From Chloroflexota bacterium (GTDB lineage Bacteria > Chloroflexota > Limnocylindria > P2-11E): 34,679 nucleotides of DNA. This document shows, piece after piece, positions 17,378 to 25,775 of the stretch (position 1 is its first letter; the number at the start of each line of letters is the position of its first letter). The notes below the pieces were generated by a model. It worked only from the letters and a program-made list of their open reading frames with translations. It was not told where the DNA came from and made no database searches. The stretch spans positions 1 to 34,679 of the forward strand of contig VBDX01000124.1 of the NCBI GenBank assembly GCA_005881885.1. The letters are read 5' to 3'. The translations under genes and the position numbers were made by a program.

Positions 17378-18151
17378 CTACCCGAGCAACAGGTGCGTCT
17401 GATCGCGGATGAGCGCCGCGTGCTCCCGGGTGCGCGCGGGCACGTTCCACGCCGCGAGCTTCGCGAACCCAGGGTCGCCCGCGTCCGCCTCGGCCTGAAT
17501 GAAGTCGGCGAGGAAGCGCAGTTGTTCGACGAGCGTCTCGAGCACTTCGGAGGGCTCGACGCCGCGGTACGCGGCGCAGAACCTCGCCAGGCGCGACGCT
17601 CGCATTGGCAGAGGCACGACTGGGTTATTGCTGCTGTCGAGCTTCGGATACAGCGGCACCCAGGTGTAAGCAGACAGTCCGACGTCCCAGACGCGGCTAC
17701 CCGGTCCGGCGCTATCCCAATCGAGCATCGCGATCGGACGGTGACCGTCGAAGAGCGCGTTGTACGGCGCCCAGTCGTTGTGACAGATGACCTCATGCGC
17801 GCCCGGCGCGACGATGCGCCATCGAGCGTCCGGCGGCGGGGTGAAAGTGGCAAGCAGGTCGTGATAGCGCCGCAGTAGGTGGGCAGCCCCGACGAGGGTG
17901 ACGTCGTCCTCGTAGATCCAGCTTGGCATCGGCTCGGGCCACCCTTGATGTACGTCGCCCTGGATGAACTTCAGGACTGCGCGGCCTCGCTCGTCCATCC
18001 CGAGCGGCTCGGGCGCCGAGTCGAAGCCAACGCGGTGAAGGTGTGCGAGGAGCGCGTGCACCGCGGGTGTCCAGGGCCCTGCTCTGCGGCGGACGGTGTC
18101 GCCCACTTTGACGGCGGCGCTCACGTTGCCACCGAGGACCTGTTCCTCCAC
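17378..18151 (-). CDS. phosphotransferase family protein (APH/choline kinase fold)
   Basis: The 257-residue protein has the kinase-like catalytic loop VICHNDWAPYNALFDG (Brenner's motif HxDxxxxN-like) followed by the metal-binding AMLDWDSAGPGSRVWDVG, and an N-terminal GGNVSAAVKVGDTVRR in place of a full ATP-binding lobe. This is the APH-like family that includes aminoglycoside kinases and many small-molecule kinases; resistance cannot be assumed. GTG 18151 is the start chosen. It diverges from the ArsR operon across about 170 bases. Confidence 0.85.
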   Translation of the reverse strand: MEEQVLGGNVSAAVKVGDTVRRRAGPWTPAVHALLAHLHRVGFDSAPEPLGMDERGRAVLKFIQGDVHQGWPEPMPSWIYEDDVTLVGAAHLLRRYHDLLATFTPPPDARWRIVAPGAHEVICHNDWAPYNALFDGHRPIAMLDWDSAGPGSRVWDVGLSAYTWVPLYPKLDSSNNPVVPLPMRASRLARFCAAYRGVEPSEVLETLVEQLRFLADFIQAEADAGDPGFAKLAAWNVPARTREHAALIRDQTHLLLG

Positions 18152-18289
18152 CCGTCCATTGTGTCGGCGTTTTCAGTGCCAGCACAGCTCGCGCATCTGT
18201 TGCTTCGAATGTCGGGAGGGCTCCGCATCACCTCGACGCGATCCGCCAGGACGACTGGGTGGAGGTGCCGCGCTTCCGTGCTTTCAGTC

Positions 18290-18326
18290 TTGACACATGC
18301 CGATATGGACATATATTTGGTTCATG
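18290..18326 (+). promoter_or_regulatory. consensus promoter giving a leaderless ArsR message
   Basis: TTGACA at 18290-18295 and TATATT at 18312-18317 are separated by 16 bases. The expected transcription start, 7 bases after the -10 box, is the A of ATG 18324. This argues that translation begins there, rather than at the longer in-frame ATG 18297 that lies between the two boxes. Confidence 0.65.
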
Positions 18327-18677
18327 GCACGAGCCGCCACGACCTCTGATGCGTTCAACGCAGTTGCCGAGCCGCAGCGGCGGCGGATTCTCGTCCTTCT
18401 GAAGGGGCACGAGCGTTCGGTCAATGAGCTCGCACGCGCACTGCGGATCACGCAGCCGCGCACGTCGAAGCACCTGCGCGTGCTTCGCGAAGTGGGGCTC
18501 GTGCGGGTCCGCGAGGCCGGGCAGCAGCGGCTCTACGGCCTCGACGCGCGCGGCCTCGAGCCGATGCACGAATGGGTCATTGGCTTCGAGCAGTACTGGA
18601 ACGAGAACTTCGACCGGCTTAACGAGTACGTGAAAAAGCTTCAGCAAAAGGAGCATGCAGATGGCAAGCGAAGGTAA
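18324..18677 (+). CDS. ArsR-family winged-helix regulator
   Basis: The 117-residue protein has FNAVAEPQRRRILVLLKGHERSVNELARALRITQPRTSKHLRVLREVGLV and a wing VREAGQQRLYGLDARGL, the ArsR fold without an obvious cysteine metal site. It belongs to the subgroup that travels with SRPBCC (AHSA1) proteins. The start at ATG 18324 is chosen from the promoter position. Its stop overlaps the next gene by 17 bases. It likely represses its own operon; the signal is not known. Confidence 0.92.
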   Translation: MARAATTSDAFNAVAEPQRRRILVLLKGHERSVNELARALRITQPRTSKHLRVLREVGLVRVREAGQQRLYGLDARGLEPMHEWVIGFEQYWNENFDRLNEYVKKLQQKEHADGKRR

Positions 18678-19146
18678 TAACGAGGCGGACCGCGAGATCG
18701 TCGTCACGCGCATCATCGAGGGCCCCCGGCGACTCGTCTTCGACGCATTCACCAGCGCGGACCACCTCGCCGAGTGGTGTGCCCCGTGGGCGGGCAGCAA
18801 GATCACCACGCACGCGTTCGACTTCAAGCCGGGCGGAGTGTGGGACGCCACGATCAAGGGCCCCGATGGCAGGGCCTATCCGAACCACTGGGTGTGGACG
18901 GAGATCGTGCCGCCGGAGCGCATCGTCTGGATGTATTCACTGAAGAAGGACGACCCGAACGCGGTGAAGACGACCCTCACGCTCGTCGAGCGTGGCAACA
19001 CGACCGAGGCGACACTGCAATTGCTCTTCGGCAGCAAGGAAGAGCGCGATGAGAAGGTCGCGAAGTTCTACGCCGCACAAGGCGCGCGGCAGACACTCGA
19101 CTCGCTCGCCGCGTACGTTGCAAGCGCGCAAGCGGCTCACAAATAG
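18661..19146 (+). CDS. SRPBCC/AHSA1 domain protein
   Basis: The 161-residue protein has DREIVVTRIIEGPRRLVFDAFTSADHLAEWCAPWAGSKITTHAFDFKPGGVW and WTEIVPPERIVWMYS, a hydrophobic-ligand-binding START-like fold of the Aha1 C-terminal type. ATG 18661 is preferred over ATG 18655 because AAAGGAG ends at 18652, leaving proper spacing. It is the usual partner of an ArsR regulator in many bacteria, and ligand and purpose are unknown. Confidence 0.92.
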   Translation: MASEGNNEADREIVVTRIIEGPRRLVFDAFTSADHLAEWCAPWAGSKITTHAFDFKPGGVWDATIKGPDGRAYPNHWVWTEIVPPERIVWMYSLKKDDPNAVKTTLTLVERGNTTEATLQLLFGSKEERDEKVAKFYAAQGARQTLDSLAAYVASAQAAHK

Positions 19147-19188
19147 GCTGGGTTAAGCGCTCTCAATATCTAGATGAGGAGGCGCGAA

Positions 19189-19602
19189 ATGAATGCGCAC
19201 GTCAGCGCGATCCTTCTGGGCGTCAATGACATGGAGAAGTCGAAGCGCTTCTACACGGAAGGCCTCGGCTGGAAGATCCAGAACGACTACAAGATCTCAG
19301 TGTTTTTCGTCCCGCACGGGGGGTCCCTCGTGGGCTTCTACGGGCGCGAGGGCCTCGCGGCGGACGTCGGCGTGAACCCGCGGGGCAGCGGCTTTCCGGG
19401 CCTTGTGATGAACTACGTCGTTCGCAGCGAGAAGCGAGTCGACGAGGTGATCGACGAAGCAAAGAAGGCCGGCGCCAAGATCCTGAAGCCCGCCGCGAAG
19501 CTGCAGTGGGGCGGGTATGGCGGTTCGTTCGCAGACCCCGACGGCTATGTCTGGAGGGTCGGCTACAGCGCGCAAGGCAGCGATCAACCATACGCGGAGT
19601 AG
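19189..19602 (+). CDS. VOC (glyoxalase/bleomycin resistance) family protein
   Basis: The 137-residue protein has one VOC module pair: [28 protein letters not shown], then [44 protein letters not shown]. His/Glu metal positions are incomplete, so a binding rather than catalytic role is possible. GAGGAGG at 19176-19182 fixes ATG 19189 over an in-frame upstream ATG at 19174. It lies 42 bases after the SRPBCC gene and is probably co-transcribed. Confidence 0.92.
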   Translation: MNAHVSAILLGVNDMEKSKRFYTEGLGWKIQNDYKISVFFVPHGGSLVGFYGREGLAADVGVNPRGSGFPGLVMNYVVRSEKRVDEVIDEAKKAGAKILKPAAKLQWGGYGGSFADPDGYVWRVGYSAQGSDQPYAE

Positions 19603-19637
19603 CCCGCCTCGCGACGCGAGGTCTGGAGGAGGTTTCC

Positions 19638-20105
19638 ATGAGCCCAACGAAGAACGAGCAAAAGTCCGCCAAGAGCGCCATCGCGACCAACAAGAAGCGC
19701 GGCGTACTCACGGACGAGGAACGAGCTGCGATGAAGGAGCTCGTCAAGGAGCGGAAGTCGGTCGCGAGCAAAGAGGAGGACGCAAGCGCCGTGCTCGCGA
19801 AGATCGCCGAAATGGCGGACTCGGATCGCGCCATGGCCAAGCGGGTCCACGCGATCGTCAAAGCCAGCGCGCCGGTCCTCTCGCCGAAACTCTGGTACGG
19901 GATGCCCGCGTACTACAAGGACGGGAAGGTCGTCTGCTTCTTCCAAGACGCGCAGAAGTTCAAGAGCAGGTACGCGACGTTTGGCTTCAGCGACGCGGCG
20001 AGTCTCGACGAAGGCGGGCTGTGGCCGGTCGCCTTCGCGCTGAAGGAGTTGACCGTCGCCACAGAGGCACGCATCAGCGCACTCGTGAAGAAAGCGGTGG
20101 GCTGA
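19638..20105 (+). CDS. DUF1801 / YdhG-type (iron chaperone-like fold) protein
   Basis: The 155-residue protein has a lysine-rich N-terminus and then [57 protein letters not shown], the core of DUF1801/YdhG proteins, whose fold resembles CyaY. No conserved catalytic residues are known. GGAGGAGG at 19625-19632 supports ATG 19638. It is the last gene of the ArsR operon. Confidence 0.9.
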   Translation: MSPTKNEQKSAKSAIATNKKRGVLTDEERAAMKELVKERKSVASKEEDASAVLAKIAEMADSDRAMAKRVHAIVKASAPVLSPKLWYGMPAYYKDGKVVCFFQDAQKFKSRYATFGFSDAASLDEGGLWPVAFALKELTVATEARISALVKKAVG

Positions 20106-20437
20106 GGACTGCGCTTGCCACCCATAAGACGCACGCGCTGAGAATCCAAGTGACTTCGCAAGGCTGATAAGGAACTGGCCGACGAATCGAGGGCTGACAC
20201 CATTCCGGATCGAAGCGACGCTGCCGCCGACGGCTCCGTCATTTGGACCTCACGGCGTATGCCTCACGCACTTTGGTTCACACGGCCCACTGGGTCAGCG
20301 CGGGCGCACGCATTCACGAATTTCCCAGGAAGCTGACTCTGTGCCGAGGGCCAGGATCGAACTGGCGACATCTGGTTCTTCAGATCGAACGCTTGGCGCG
20401 CCAGACAGTGTGCTCGCGCGACATCGCCAAGCATCAT
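20106..20437. other. 332-base stretch without a gene, containing a tRNA fragment
   Basis: Between the DUF1801 stop and the solute-binding protein stop no frame looks coding. The only recognisable element is the tRNA-Phe 3' fragment at 20342-20383. The left part (20106-20340) shows no repeats, hairpins or coding bias that I can support. Confidence 0.6.
20342..20383 (-). pseudogene. 3' fragment of a tRNA-Phe(GAA) gene (anticodon loop to discriminator base)
   Basis: The minus strand reads an anticodon loop CTGAAGA (anticodon GAA), the 3' anticodon stem ACCAG, a five-base variable loop, a perfect T arm (GCCAG, TTCGATC, CTGGC) and the 3' acceptor strand CCTCGGC with discriminator A. The expected 5' half (GCCGAGG, D arm, 5' anticodon stem) is absent: the upstream sequence does not pair with the acceptor or the anticodon stem. 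It is therefore a fragment starting at the anticodon loop, the usual extent of an integrase crossover identity block. No intact tRNA or integrase is in the window. CCA is not encoded. Confidence 0.75.
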
Positions 20438-22183
20438 CTACCGCTGCGGCGCGAGCCACCAGAGATGCGCATCGGGCAGCGGAACGTACGTCCCGGGGAC
20501 AAGCCCGCGGACACGCGATGACGTCACGACGAAGCTGTTCTGCCAGAACAGGAAGTTGTACGGCTGATCCTCGTTCAGGATCCGATTGAACGCGTCATAT
20601 GCGCGCTTCCGCGCGGTGAGGCTGCAATCCGGGCCGAGGCGTCCATCGTCCACCGCCTTGTCGAGCTCAGGGTTCACGTAGCCAACGCCGTTGGCGGGCA
20701 CGCCCGGTGCCGATTGGCTCTTGGAGAACCACACCGGGGCGGGGTTCGGATCGCCGCTGCTGACGAAGCCGAGCACGAACGCCTCGATCGTCGGATCGCC
20801 GTTGGTCAGTCTGTTCACAAGTGAGTTGAATTGCTCGAGCTTCGGGGTCACCCGGACGCCGATCGCGCGGTACTGGTCGGCGGCGAACTGGACCAATGGC
20901 GAGCGGACCGGGTTGTTGTCGTTGGTCACGAGGGTGAACGCCAGCGGGCGGCCATCCTTCGCATAGATCCCATCGGTTCCCTTCAGGTACCCAGCGGACT
21001 GGATGAGGGCCTCGGCCTTCGCGGGGTCATACGGATAGTCATTCAGCCCCTCGGTGTAGGCCCACGACGTGAGCGTCATGTGCTGGCGTGTAGGACCGCC
21101 CTCTCCTTGAACGATCTGCCGGACCACTTGGTCGACGTCGAGGCCGTACGCCAGCGCCTGACGGATCCGCTTGTCCTGGAACGCGGGGACGGTCTGGCTA
21201 CGCGTGTTCCAGCCCACATACGTGTATCCAGGAGTCGGAAATCTGATCACGCGGACCGACTTCTCACTGTCGAACTGGTGCCACGTTGCGACGTCAAGGT
21301 CGCGGAGCGTCCCAAATACGATGTCAAGCGAGCCGTTCTGAAATGCGGCGCGGAGAGTCGTGCGATCGATGTTCCTGAACGCGATCTCGTCCACCAAGGG
21401 TGGGCCCTTCCAATAACGCGAGTTGGCTCGCAGCACGATCTCCTCACCGTGCCGCCAGCCAGTGAAGAGGAATGGCCCGCTGCTCACGGGCGGAGCCAGA
21501 TGCTCGGGGGCGTCATCAGTGTTCTTCGTAAGGTCGATGTCGGAGAGGTATCGGCCGAACACCTGCGTCGGCAGAGGCGGCGTCTGTAGGGGCACGTTCA
21601 GGGCGGCACACAAGACGGCCTCGAACCGCATGGTGAGGTGTTTCCCCTGCGCGTGGAGGCCGGAGATCGTCGACGCCTTGCCCTGAAAGTAGTCGGGGAA
21701 GCCCTCGATGCGGTTCACCACGGCACGCCCGAACCCCTTCTTCGAGCGCGCCAGCGCCTTCATCGCCGTGATGAAGTCCTGGCCCACGACGGGTTGGCCG
21801 TCGGACCAGACCGCATTCGCGGCTATGTCGAACTCGTACGTGCGGCCATCCGTTGTCGTCCACGTTGCGAGCCAGGGGAGGATCTCGCCCGTCTTGCGAT
21901 CGGCGATCGCGAGCGTGTCGTAGATCTGGCTGGTGACGAGACCGGCGGTGTCGAATTGGGCGCCGTCGGACACGCGTAGAGGGTCCAGGCTCGTGACGTC
22001 GCTGAGGAGCGACACAACGACACGGCCACCGCGAACCGGAGCATCCGCTGCCTTCGCGGACGCGACGGGGAGTGAGCTCGACGTGCAGGCCGAGGCCACC
22101 AGCGCCACCACCAGGATCTTTCCGGCGATCCTCACGGCGGACAGGCTACGCCGGCTTGCTAGCGCGATCGCTGGCCACGGCAC
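20438..22183 (-). CDS. family 5 extracellular solute-binding lipoprotein (oligopeptide/nickel type)
   Basis: The protein has a signal RIAGKILVVALVASAC with a lipobox Cys, a linker, and then SBP_bac_5 features: VRGGRVVVSLLSDVTSLDPLR, WTTTDGRTYEFDIAANAVWSDG, VSSGPFLFTGW, DEIAFRNI, RIRQALAYGLDVDQVV and YPYDPAKAEALIQSAGY. Full length is 581 residues from GTG 22183; starting at GTG 22135 puts the signal peptide at the very N-terminus and is equally likely. No permease or ATPase genes adjoin, so it is an orphan binding protein serving a transporter elsewhere or acting in sensing. It diverges closely from the sensor kinase at 22199, and a shared promoter region or functional link is possible. Confidence 0.9.
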   Translation of the reverse strand: MPWPAIALASRRSLSAVRIAGKILVVALVASACTSSSLPVASAKAADAPVRGGRVVVSLLSDVTSLDPLRVSDGAQFDTAGLVTSQIYDTLAIADRKTGEILPWLATWTTTDGRTYEFDIAANAVWSDGQPVVGQDFITAMKALARSKKGFGRAVVNRIEGFPDYFQGKASTISGLHAQGKHLTMRFEAVLCAALNVPLQTPPLPTQVFGRYLSDIDLTKNTDDAPEHLAPPVSSGPFLFTGWRHGEEIVLRANSRYWKGPPLVDEIAFRNIDRTTLRAAFQNGSLDIVFGTLRDLDVATWHQFDSEKSVRVIRFPTPGYTYVGWNTRSQTVPAFQDKRIRQALAYGLDVDQVVRQIVQGEGGPTRQHMTLTSWAYTEGLNDYPYDPAKAEALIQSAGYLKGTDGIYAKDGRPLAFTLVTNDNNPVRSPLVQFAADQYRAIGVRVTPKLEQFNSLVNRLTNGDPTIEAFVLGFVSSGDPNPAPVWFSKSQSAPGVPANGVGYVNPELDKAVDDGRLGPDCSLTARKRAYDAFNRILNEDQPYNFLFWQNSFVVTSSRVRGLVPGTYVPLPDAHLWWLAPQR

Positions 22184-22198
22184 ACAGACACCGCATAC

Positions 22199-23902
22199 TT
22201 GCCTACCGTCCCGGTGGCGCTGCGTGGCATCGAAGATCGCCTTATCGAATGGCTCGAGGACCCCCGCCGTGTCGTCCTCGCGGCCATTCTCGTGATCGGC
22301 GTACCCGTGCTCGTCCTCGGCGAGATCTCGGCGTTGGATACGCGCGGGCGGATACGACAGGCCGAGCTCGACGCGGCGAGCGCGGCGGCAGAACGGGCCT
22401 CGGCGGTGGCCAGTGGACGTCTTGGCAAATCGATGCAGCTGACGGCCGCGACAGCAGCCAGCTTCGATCTTCAGAACGCGTTACAGGCGCGGGACCAAGC
22501 CGTCCTCAGCTCGAAGGCGAATGAGATCCGCGTTTCGCTCGGCGCCGATGCCGCGGAGGTCACGATCGTGGACGTCTCGGGCATCCCTCTGGAGGGCACG
22601 CCGTCGGCGCCCGTCGCGGATGGGACGTACTTCAAACGCGCGAAGGAACGACAGGAGACGACGGTTGGCGTCGTCGATGCTCGCCCGGGCGAGAGCCAAC
22701 GGATCGCGATCGCCGCTCCCGTCCGCCGCTCGGTGAATCCATTCATCGGAGCGGTCATCGTCGAGATCCGGCTCCGCGACATCGCCGAATGGTTGCAGCC
22801 CTCGCTCACTCCGTCCGCGGACATCTACGTCCTGGACGACCGCGGCCGGCTTCTGACGCAGGCATCGGCGCCGGGGCAGGACATCCGAGATGTCTCGGAC
22901 CGACCGGCGACCGTGGCTGCACTCGCGACGCAACGGAGTGCATTCGAAGGGAACGATCCGGTGCTCGGCTCCCGCCGATTCCTCGGAGTCGCTCCGCTCG
23001 ACGACCTGCCGTGGCGCGTCATGGCCTCACGCTCCCCCGACCTTCTCGAGACCGAGCTCGGCGCGACCCTGAATCAGCTTCTCGCGCTTCGCGTGGCGCT
23101 CGTCGCGGTGGCGTTGATCGCCGCATTCCTGGTCGGACGTGGAGCGCAGCAACTTGGCCGGCAGCGGCGAGCCCTCGCGACGGTGAACTTCGAGCTCGCC
23201 GACGCGACAGCCGCCAAGTCACGGTTCCTCGCGAGCATGAGCCACGACCTGCGAACACCGCTGAACGCCATCATCGGATTTTCCGAAGTGCTCGAGACCG
23301 AGGCCTTCGGACCCCTCAATGAGAAGCAGAAGGACTACGTGGCGGACATCGTGTCGTCGGGCAAGCTCCAGCTGCAGCTCGTCAATGAGATCCTGGATCT
23401 GTCGAAGATCGAGGCCGGCAAGATGGACTTCGCGCCGCAGGAGTTCGATCTTGCGGAAGTGCTTCGCGGCGTCCATTCCGTTGTCAGCGCGCTCGCGACG
23501 AGTAAGGCGCAAGAGCTCGCCCTTCAGATCGATGAAGACATCCCGCTGATGTACCAAGACCCCGTCCGAGTCAAGCAGATCGTGTTCAACCTCCTCGGCA
23601 ATGCTGTGAAGTTCACGCCCGAGGGTGGGCGGATCACGACGAGAGTCAATGTTGACGGCGGCGACCGCGTCGAGATCGCCGTCAGTGACACGGGAGTCGG
23701 TCTCGCTCCGGACGAGGTGGCGAACGTGTTCACGGAGTTCGAACGAGTCGGCGCCGAGTATTCGCGCAAGCAGCAGGGAAGCGGATTGGGCCTGGCGCTG
23801 GTCAAGCGCTTCACAGAAATGATGGGTGGCTCAGTATCTGTGTCCTCGCTCCTTGGGCAGGGTTCAACCTTCACCGTTCGACTACCTGTACGGCAGCCGT
23901 AG
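22199..23902 (+). CDS. membrane sensor histidine kinase with periplasmic Cache-like domain
   Basis: The 567-residue protein has a helix at about 24-42, an extracytoplasmic segment to about 290 that resembles a dCache sensor (TYFKRAKERQETTVG, IAIAAPV, IGAVIVEIRL, IYVLDDRGRLL), and a second helix at about 296-314. HisKA follows with phospho-acceptor His349 (SMSHDLRTPLN), then HATPase_c with N box NLLGNAVKFTPEG, G1 DTGVGL and G2 GSGLGLALVKR. TTG 22199 or GTG 22213 is the start. No response regulator is adjacent, so it is an orphan kinase. The divergent binding lipoprotein could present ligand to it; this is inference from position only. Confidence 0.9.
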   Translation: MPTVPVALRGIEDRLIEWLEDPRRVVLAAILVIGVPVLVLGEISALDTRGRIRQAELDAASAAAERASAVASGRLGKSMQLTAATAASFDLQNALQARDQAVLSSKANEIRVSLGADAAEVTIVDVSGIPLEGTPSAPVADGTYFKRAKERQETTVGVVDARPGESQRIAIAAPVRRSVNPFIGAVIVEIRLRDIAEWLQPSLTPSADIYVLDDRGRLLTQASAPGQDIRDVSDRPATVAALATQRSAFEGNDPVLGSRRFLGVAPLDDLPWRVMASRSPDLLETELGATLNQLLALRVALVAVALIAAFLVGRGAQQLGRQRRALATVNFELADATAAKSRFLASMSHDLRTPLNAIIGFSEVLETEAFGPLNEKQKDYVADIVSSGKLQLQLVNEILDLSKIEAGKMDFAPQEFDLAEVLRGVHSVVSALATSKAQELALQIDEDIPLMYQDPVRVKQIVFNLLGNAVKFTPEGGRITTRVNVDGGDRVEIAVSDTGVGLAPDEVANVFTEFERVGAEYSRKQQGSGLGLALVKRFTEMMGGSVSVSSLLGQGSTFTVRLPVRQP

Positions 23903-24101
23903 GCCACAACTGACGACTCCGGTCCAGTCGCCGGCCGAATCCGGCGCCTGTCCAACATCGTCTTCATCATCACCCTCGTCGCTCGGGGCGGCGACGATGA
24001 CCGAGATCGTGTCGACCATTGACGCATCGGCCGCATCGGCGACGGTGATCGTCCATTGCCGAGCCTTCGCAGCGTCGCCGTGTACCGGTGGGTGCGTAAC
24101 C

Positions 24102-24932
24102 CTAGGCCGTTTTGCTCACAGCGTTCGGGCTTCCACTGTCCGTCGCAGCGCGGAAGCTCTCCACGAGCACCGGACGCAGGGCTGCCGGCTTGACGCCATG
24201 GTTCTGCTTCGGGATGACCCGCTCGGTGGCCCCGGGGACCGTGCGCGCTGTCGCGTCGGCCGCTGCGCGCAGCGTCGGTGTGGTGCTACCGCCCACGAGG
24301 ACCACCGTAGGCACGCGGATCTCGCGCAGCCGTCTTTCGGGGAACGCGAACCCGTCCATGACGGCGGCGTCGTAAGGCAGCGTGTGCGCGGCCGCCACCG
24401 CGTCCTTCCAGAACGGCATGAAGCGCATCACAAGGACGAACACGCCGGGCACGCCCACGGTTCGCATGAAGTACTTCACCGCCTCGTCGCGCTTGCCGCG
24501 CGCGATGAGCTCGTTCATCTTTTGCTCGTAGTCCGGATCAGGCGCATCCTTTGGGTTTCCCACCATGTAGGGCGGCTCGTGCGCGGCGAGCATCTTCATC
24601 GGAACGCCGCTCGCCGCAGCTTCGAGCGCGAGCGCCGCGCCGGACGAGGTTGCGGCGACACACGGCCGTCCGCCCGCGGCCTCACACACGGCGCGCAGAT
24701 CCTCGACCTCGCGGGCGACGGCATACGGCTTGGTGTCGCCGCTCTCGCCGCGACCGCGCCGGTCGTAGTCGAACACGGTGAAGTCCTTTGCGAGTTCTTC
24801 GCGCATCGTCTTCGCGAACGGGGACGAACGCACACCGAGCGCGCCCCACACGAACACGAGAGGCGCTCCTTGTCCCATCGTCTCGTACGCGATACGCGTA
24901 CCGTCCGCGGATGTCACGAACTTGGTTGCCAT
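24102..24932 (-). CDS. alpha/beta hydrolase
   Basis: The 276-residue protein has FVTSADGTRIAYETMGQGAPLVFVWG, FDYDRRGRGESGDT and a nucleophile-elbow region ATSSGAALALE, and ends with a catalytic His in PKQNHGVKP. The usual acid strand GxxD reads VVLVGGSTTP, so the Asp is not obvious. Family members hydrolyse esters, lactones and similar compounds; the substrate is unknown. GGAGGAGG just upstream fixes ATG 24932 over the longer frame. It is a single-gene unit convergent with the kinase gene. Confidence 0.88.
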   Translation of the reverse strand: MATKFVTSADGTRIAYETMGQGAPLVFVWGALGVRSSPFAKTMREELAKDFTVFDYDRRGRGESGDTKPYAVAREVEDLRAVCEAAGGRPCVAATSSGAALALEAAASGVPMKMLAAHEPPYMVGNPKDAPDPDYEQKMNELIARGKRDEAVKYFMRTVGVPGVFVLVMRFMPFWKDAVAAAHTLPYDAAVMDGFAFPERRLREIRVPTVVLVGGSTTPTLRAAADATARTVPGATERVIPKQNHGVKPAALRPVLVESFRAATDSGSPNAVSKTA

Positions 24933-25208
24933 GACCCTCCTCCAGTGCTGCCCGATGCGGGGCCCGAAAACGGTCCTGGGTCGCCGCATCCAGCGTGCCA
25001 GCCTCGGCGCGACTCATTCCGCCGGGCTATGCGCGATCTTCCCGCGGGCTCCGATTCTCTTAGTTGTACTGCCGCACAGTTGTTAAGACCGCGATCGTCT
25101 CGGACACCACGATCATCGTCCAGAAGGTGACGAGAGAGAGAAGCCGAGAGCGCGTAGCTCGTAATCGTCGCGAGCCGCGCCGCTCAGTTCCTCTACGGCG
25201 CCGGCGCC

Positions 25209-25517
25209 TCAGAGCCGGGGCGGGTGCTTTGCCATGTACGCTGCGGCCTCCGCTCGCCGCGACAGACCCAGCTTGTCAAGGATCCGGCTCACGTAGTTCT
25301 TGACCGTCTTCTCGGAGAGGAACAGCTTCTCCCCAATTTCGCGGTTGGTGTGGCCCTCGGCAAGGCTCTCAAGCACCTTGCGCTCTTGATCGGTGAGCGA
25401 CGCGCGGCTCCACTGCAGCAGCCCGGCGACGGACACGATCGTCATGACGACGGCGATGAAGATCGACGCGACGTATGCGAGTTTCAGGCTTCGCGTGAGT
25501 GGCAACGCGACAGTCAT
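25209..25517 (-). CDS. membrane-anchored stand-alone LuxR/DevR-type HTH protein
   Basis: The 102-residue protein has one predicted membrane helix (about 12-36, [23 protein letters not shown]). Four residues later comes a complete LuxR helix-turn-helix: [55 protein letters not shown]. The HTH is nearly identical to the C-terminus of the response regulator encoded at 26968-27621. There is no receiver domain. AAGGAAG precedes ATG 25517. It lies 64 bases downstream of a 31-residue membrane peptide gene and probably shares its DosR-like box. It may tether regulon promoters at the membrane or compete with the response regulator. The orientation of the helix is not certain. Confidence 0.85.
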   Translation of the reverse strand: MTVALPLTRSLKLAYVASIFIAVVMTIVSVAGLLQWSRASLTDQERKVLESLAEGHTNREIGEKLFLSEKTVKNYVSRILDKLGLSRRAEAAAYMAKHPPRL

Positions 25518-25581
25518 AGAGTTGTTTCTTCCTTCGGGGATGCGGCCTGAGAACCGTTCGTTCTCGTCTTATGACTTGGCC

Positions 25582-25677
25582 CTACCAATCGAGCCCGGCG
25601 AGCGCGCGCTGCATCGCGAAGAACCACGCGCCCAAGAAGGTCAGCGCGAGGCCCAGAACAAGTAGTCCGTCGAACAT
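25582..25677 (-). CDS. 31-residue single-helix membrane peptide
   Basis: The ATG at 25677 is preceded by AAAGGAGGTGA (AGGAGG at 25692-25687), an essentially perfect match to the anti-Shine-Dalgarno end of 16S rRNA at 9-base spacing. The peptide MFDGLLVLGLALTFLGAWFF continues to AMQRALAGLDW and a TAG stop, forming one hydrophobic helix with a short polar tail. No family is recognised. It lies upstream of, and in the same direction as, the membrane LuxR gene and downstream of a DosR-like box. The RBS and helix together support a real small gene. Confidence 0.7.
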   Translation of the reverse strand: MFDGLLVLGLALTFLGAWFFAMQRALAGLDW

Positions 25678-25731
25678 CTCAAATCACCTCCTTTCGTACG
25701 AAGGTTCGCGCGGCCAATCGACGACGAAAGA

Positions 25732-25757
25732 GCCACAGGGCTCACTGAGGCTGTGGC
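25732..25757 (-). terminator. hairpin after the multicopper oxidase gene
   Basis: GCCACAG (25732-25738) and CTGTGGC (25751-25757) form a 7-bp stem, extended internally by CTCA/TGAG. On the minus strand it is followed by TCTTTC. It lies 18 bases after the oxidase stop, so it may terminate that transcript, although it also sits between a DosR-like box and the next start. Confidence 0.45.
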
Positions 25758-25768
25758 ATTCGGCCCAA
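25755..25768 (-). promoter_or_regulatory. DosR/DevR-like box upstream of the membrane peptide/LuxR unit
   Basis: GGCATTCGGCCCAA shares the TTCGGCCC half with the best boxes of this region but has a weak left half. Its centre is about 85 bases from ATG 25677 on the minus strand. Confidence 0.5.
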
Positions 25769-25775
25769 TGCGTGG

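Noticed and set aside
17378-18151. Aminoglycoside-resistance interpretation of the APH-fold kinase
   Set aside because: The fold is shared by many small-molecule kinases, and nothing in the sequence or neighbours points to aminoglycosides.
18297-18323. N-terminal extension of the ArsR protein
   Set aside because: These bases hold the -10 region of the promoter; the protein fits the family from ATG 18324.
23826-25130. Plus-strand frame of 434 codons overlapping the kinase end and the hydrolase
   Set aside because: It starts inside the kinase gene and covers the hydrolase in antisense, with low-complexity Arg/His-rich translation.
25063-25205. Hydrophobic minus-strand reading (LLSLVTFWTMIVVSETIAVL) between the hydrolase and LuxR genes
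   Set aside because: It ends with a proper stop, but no ATG/GTG/TTG or RBS is found at a suitable distance, so no gene can be called.
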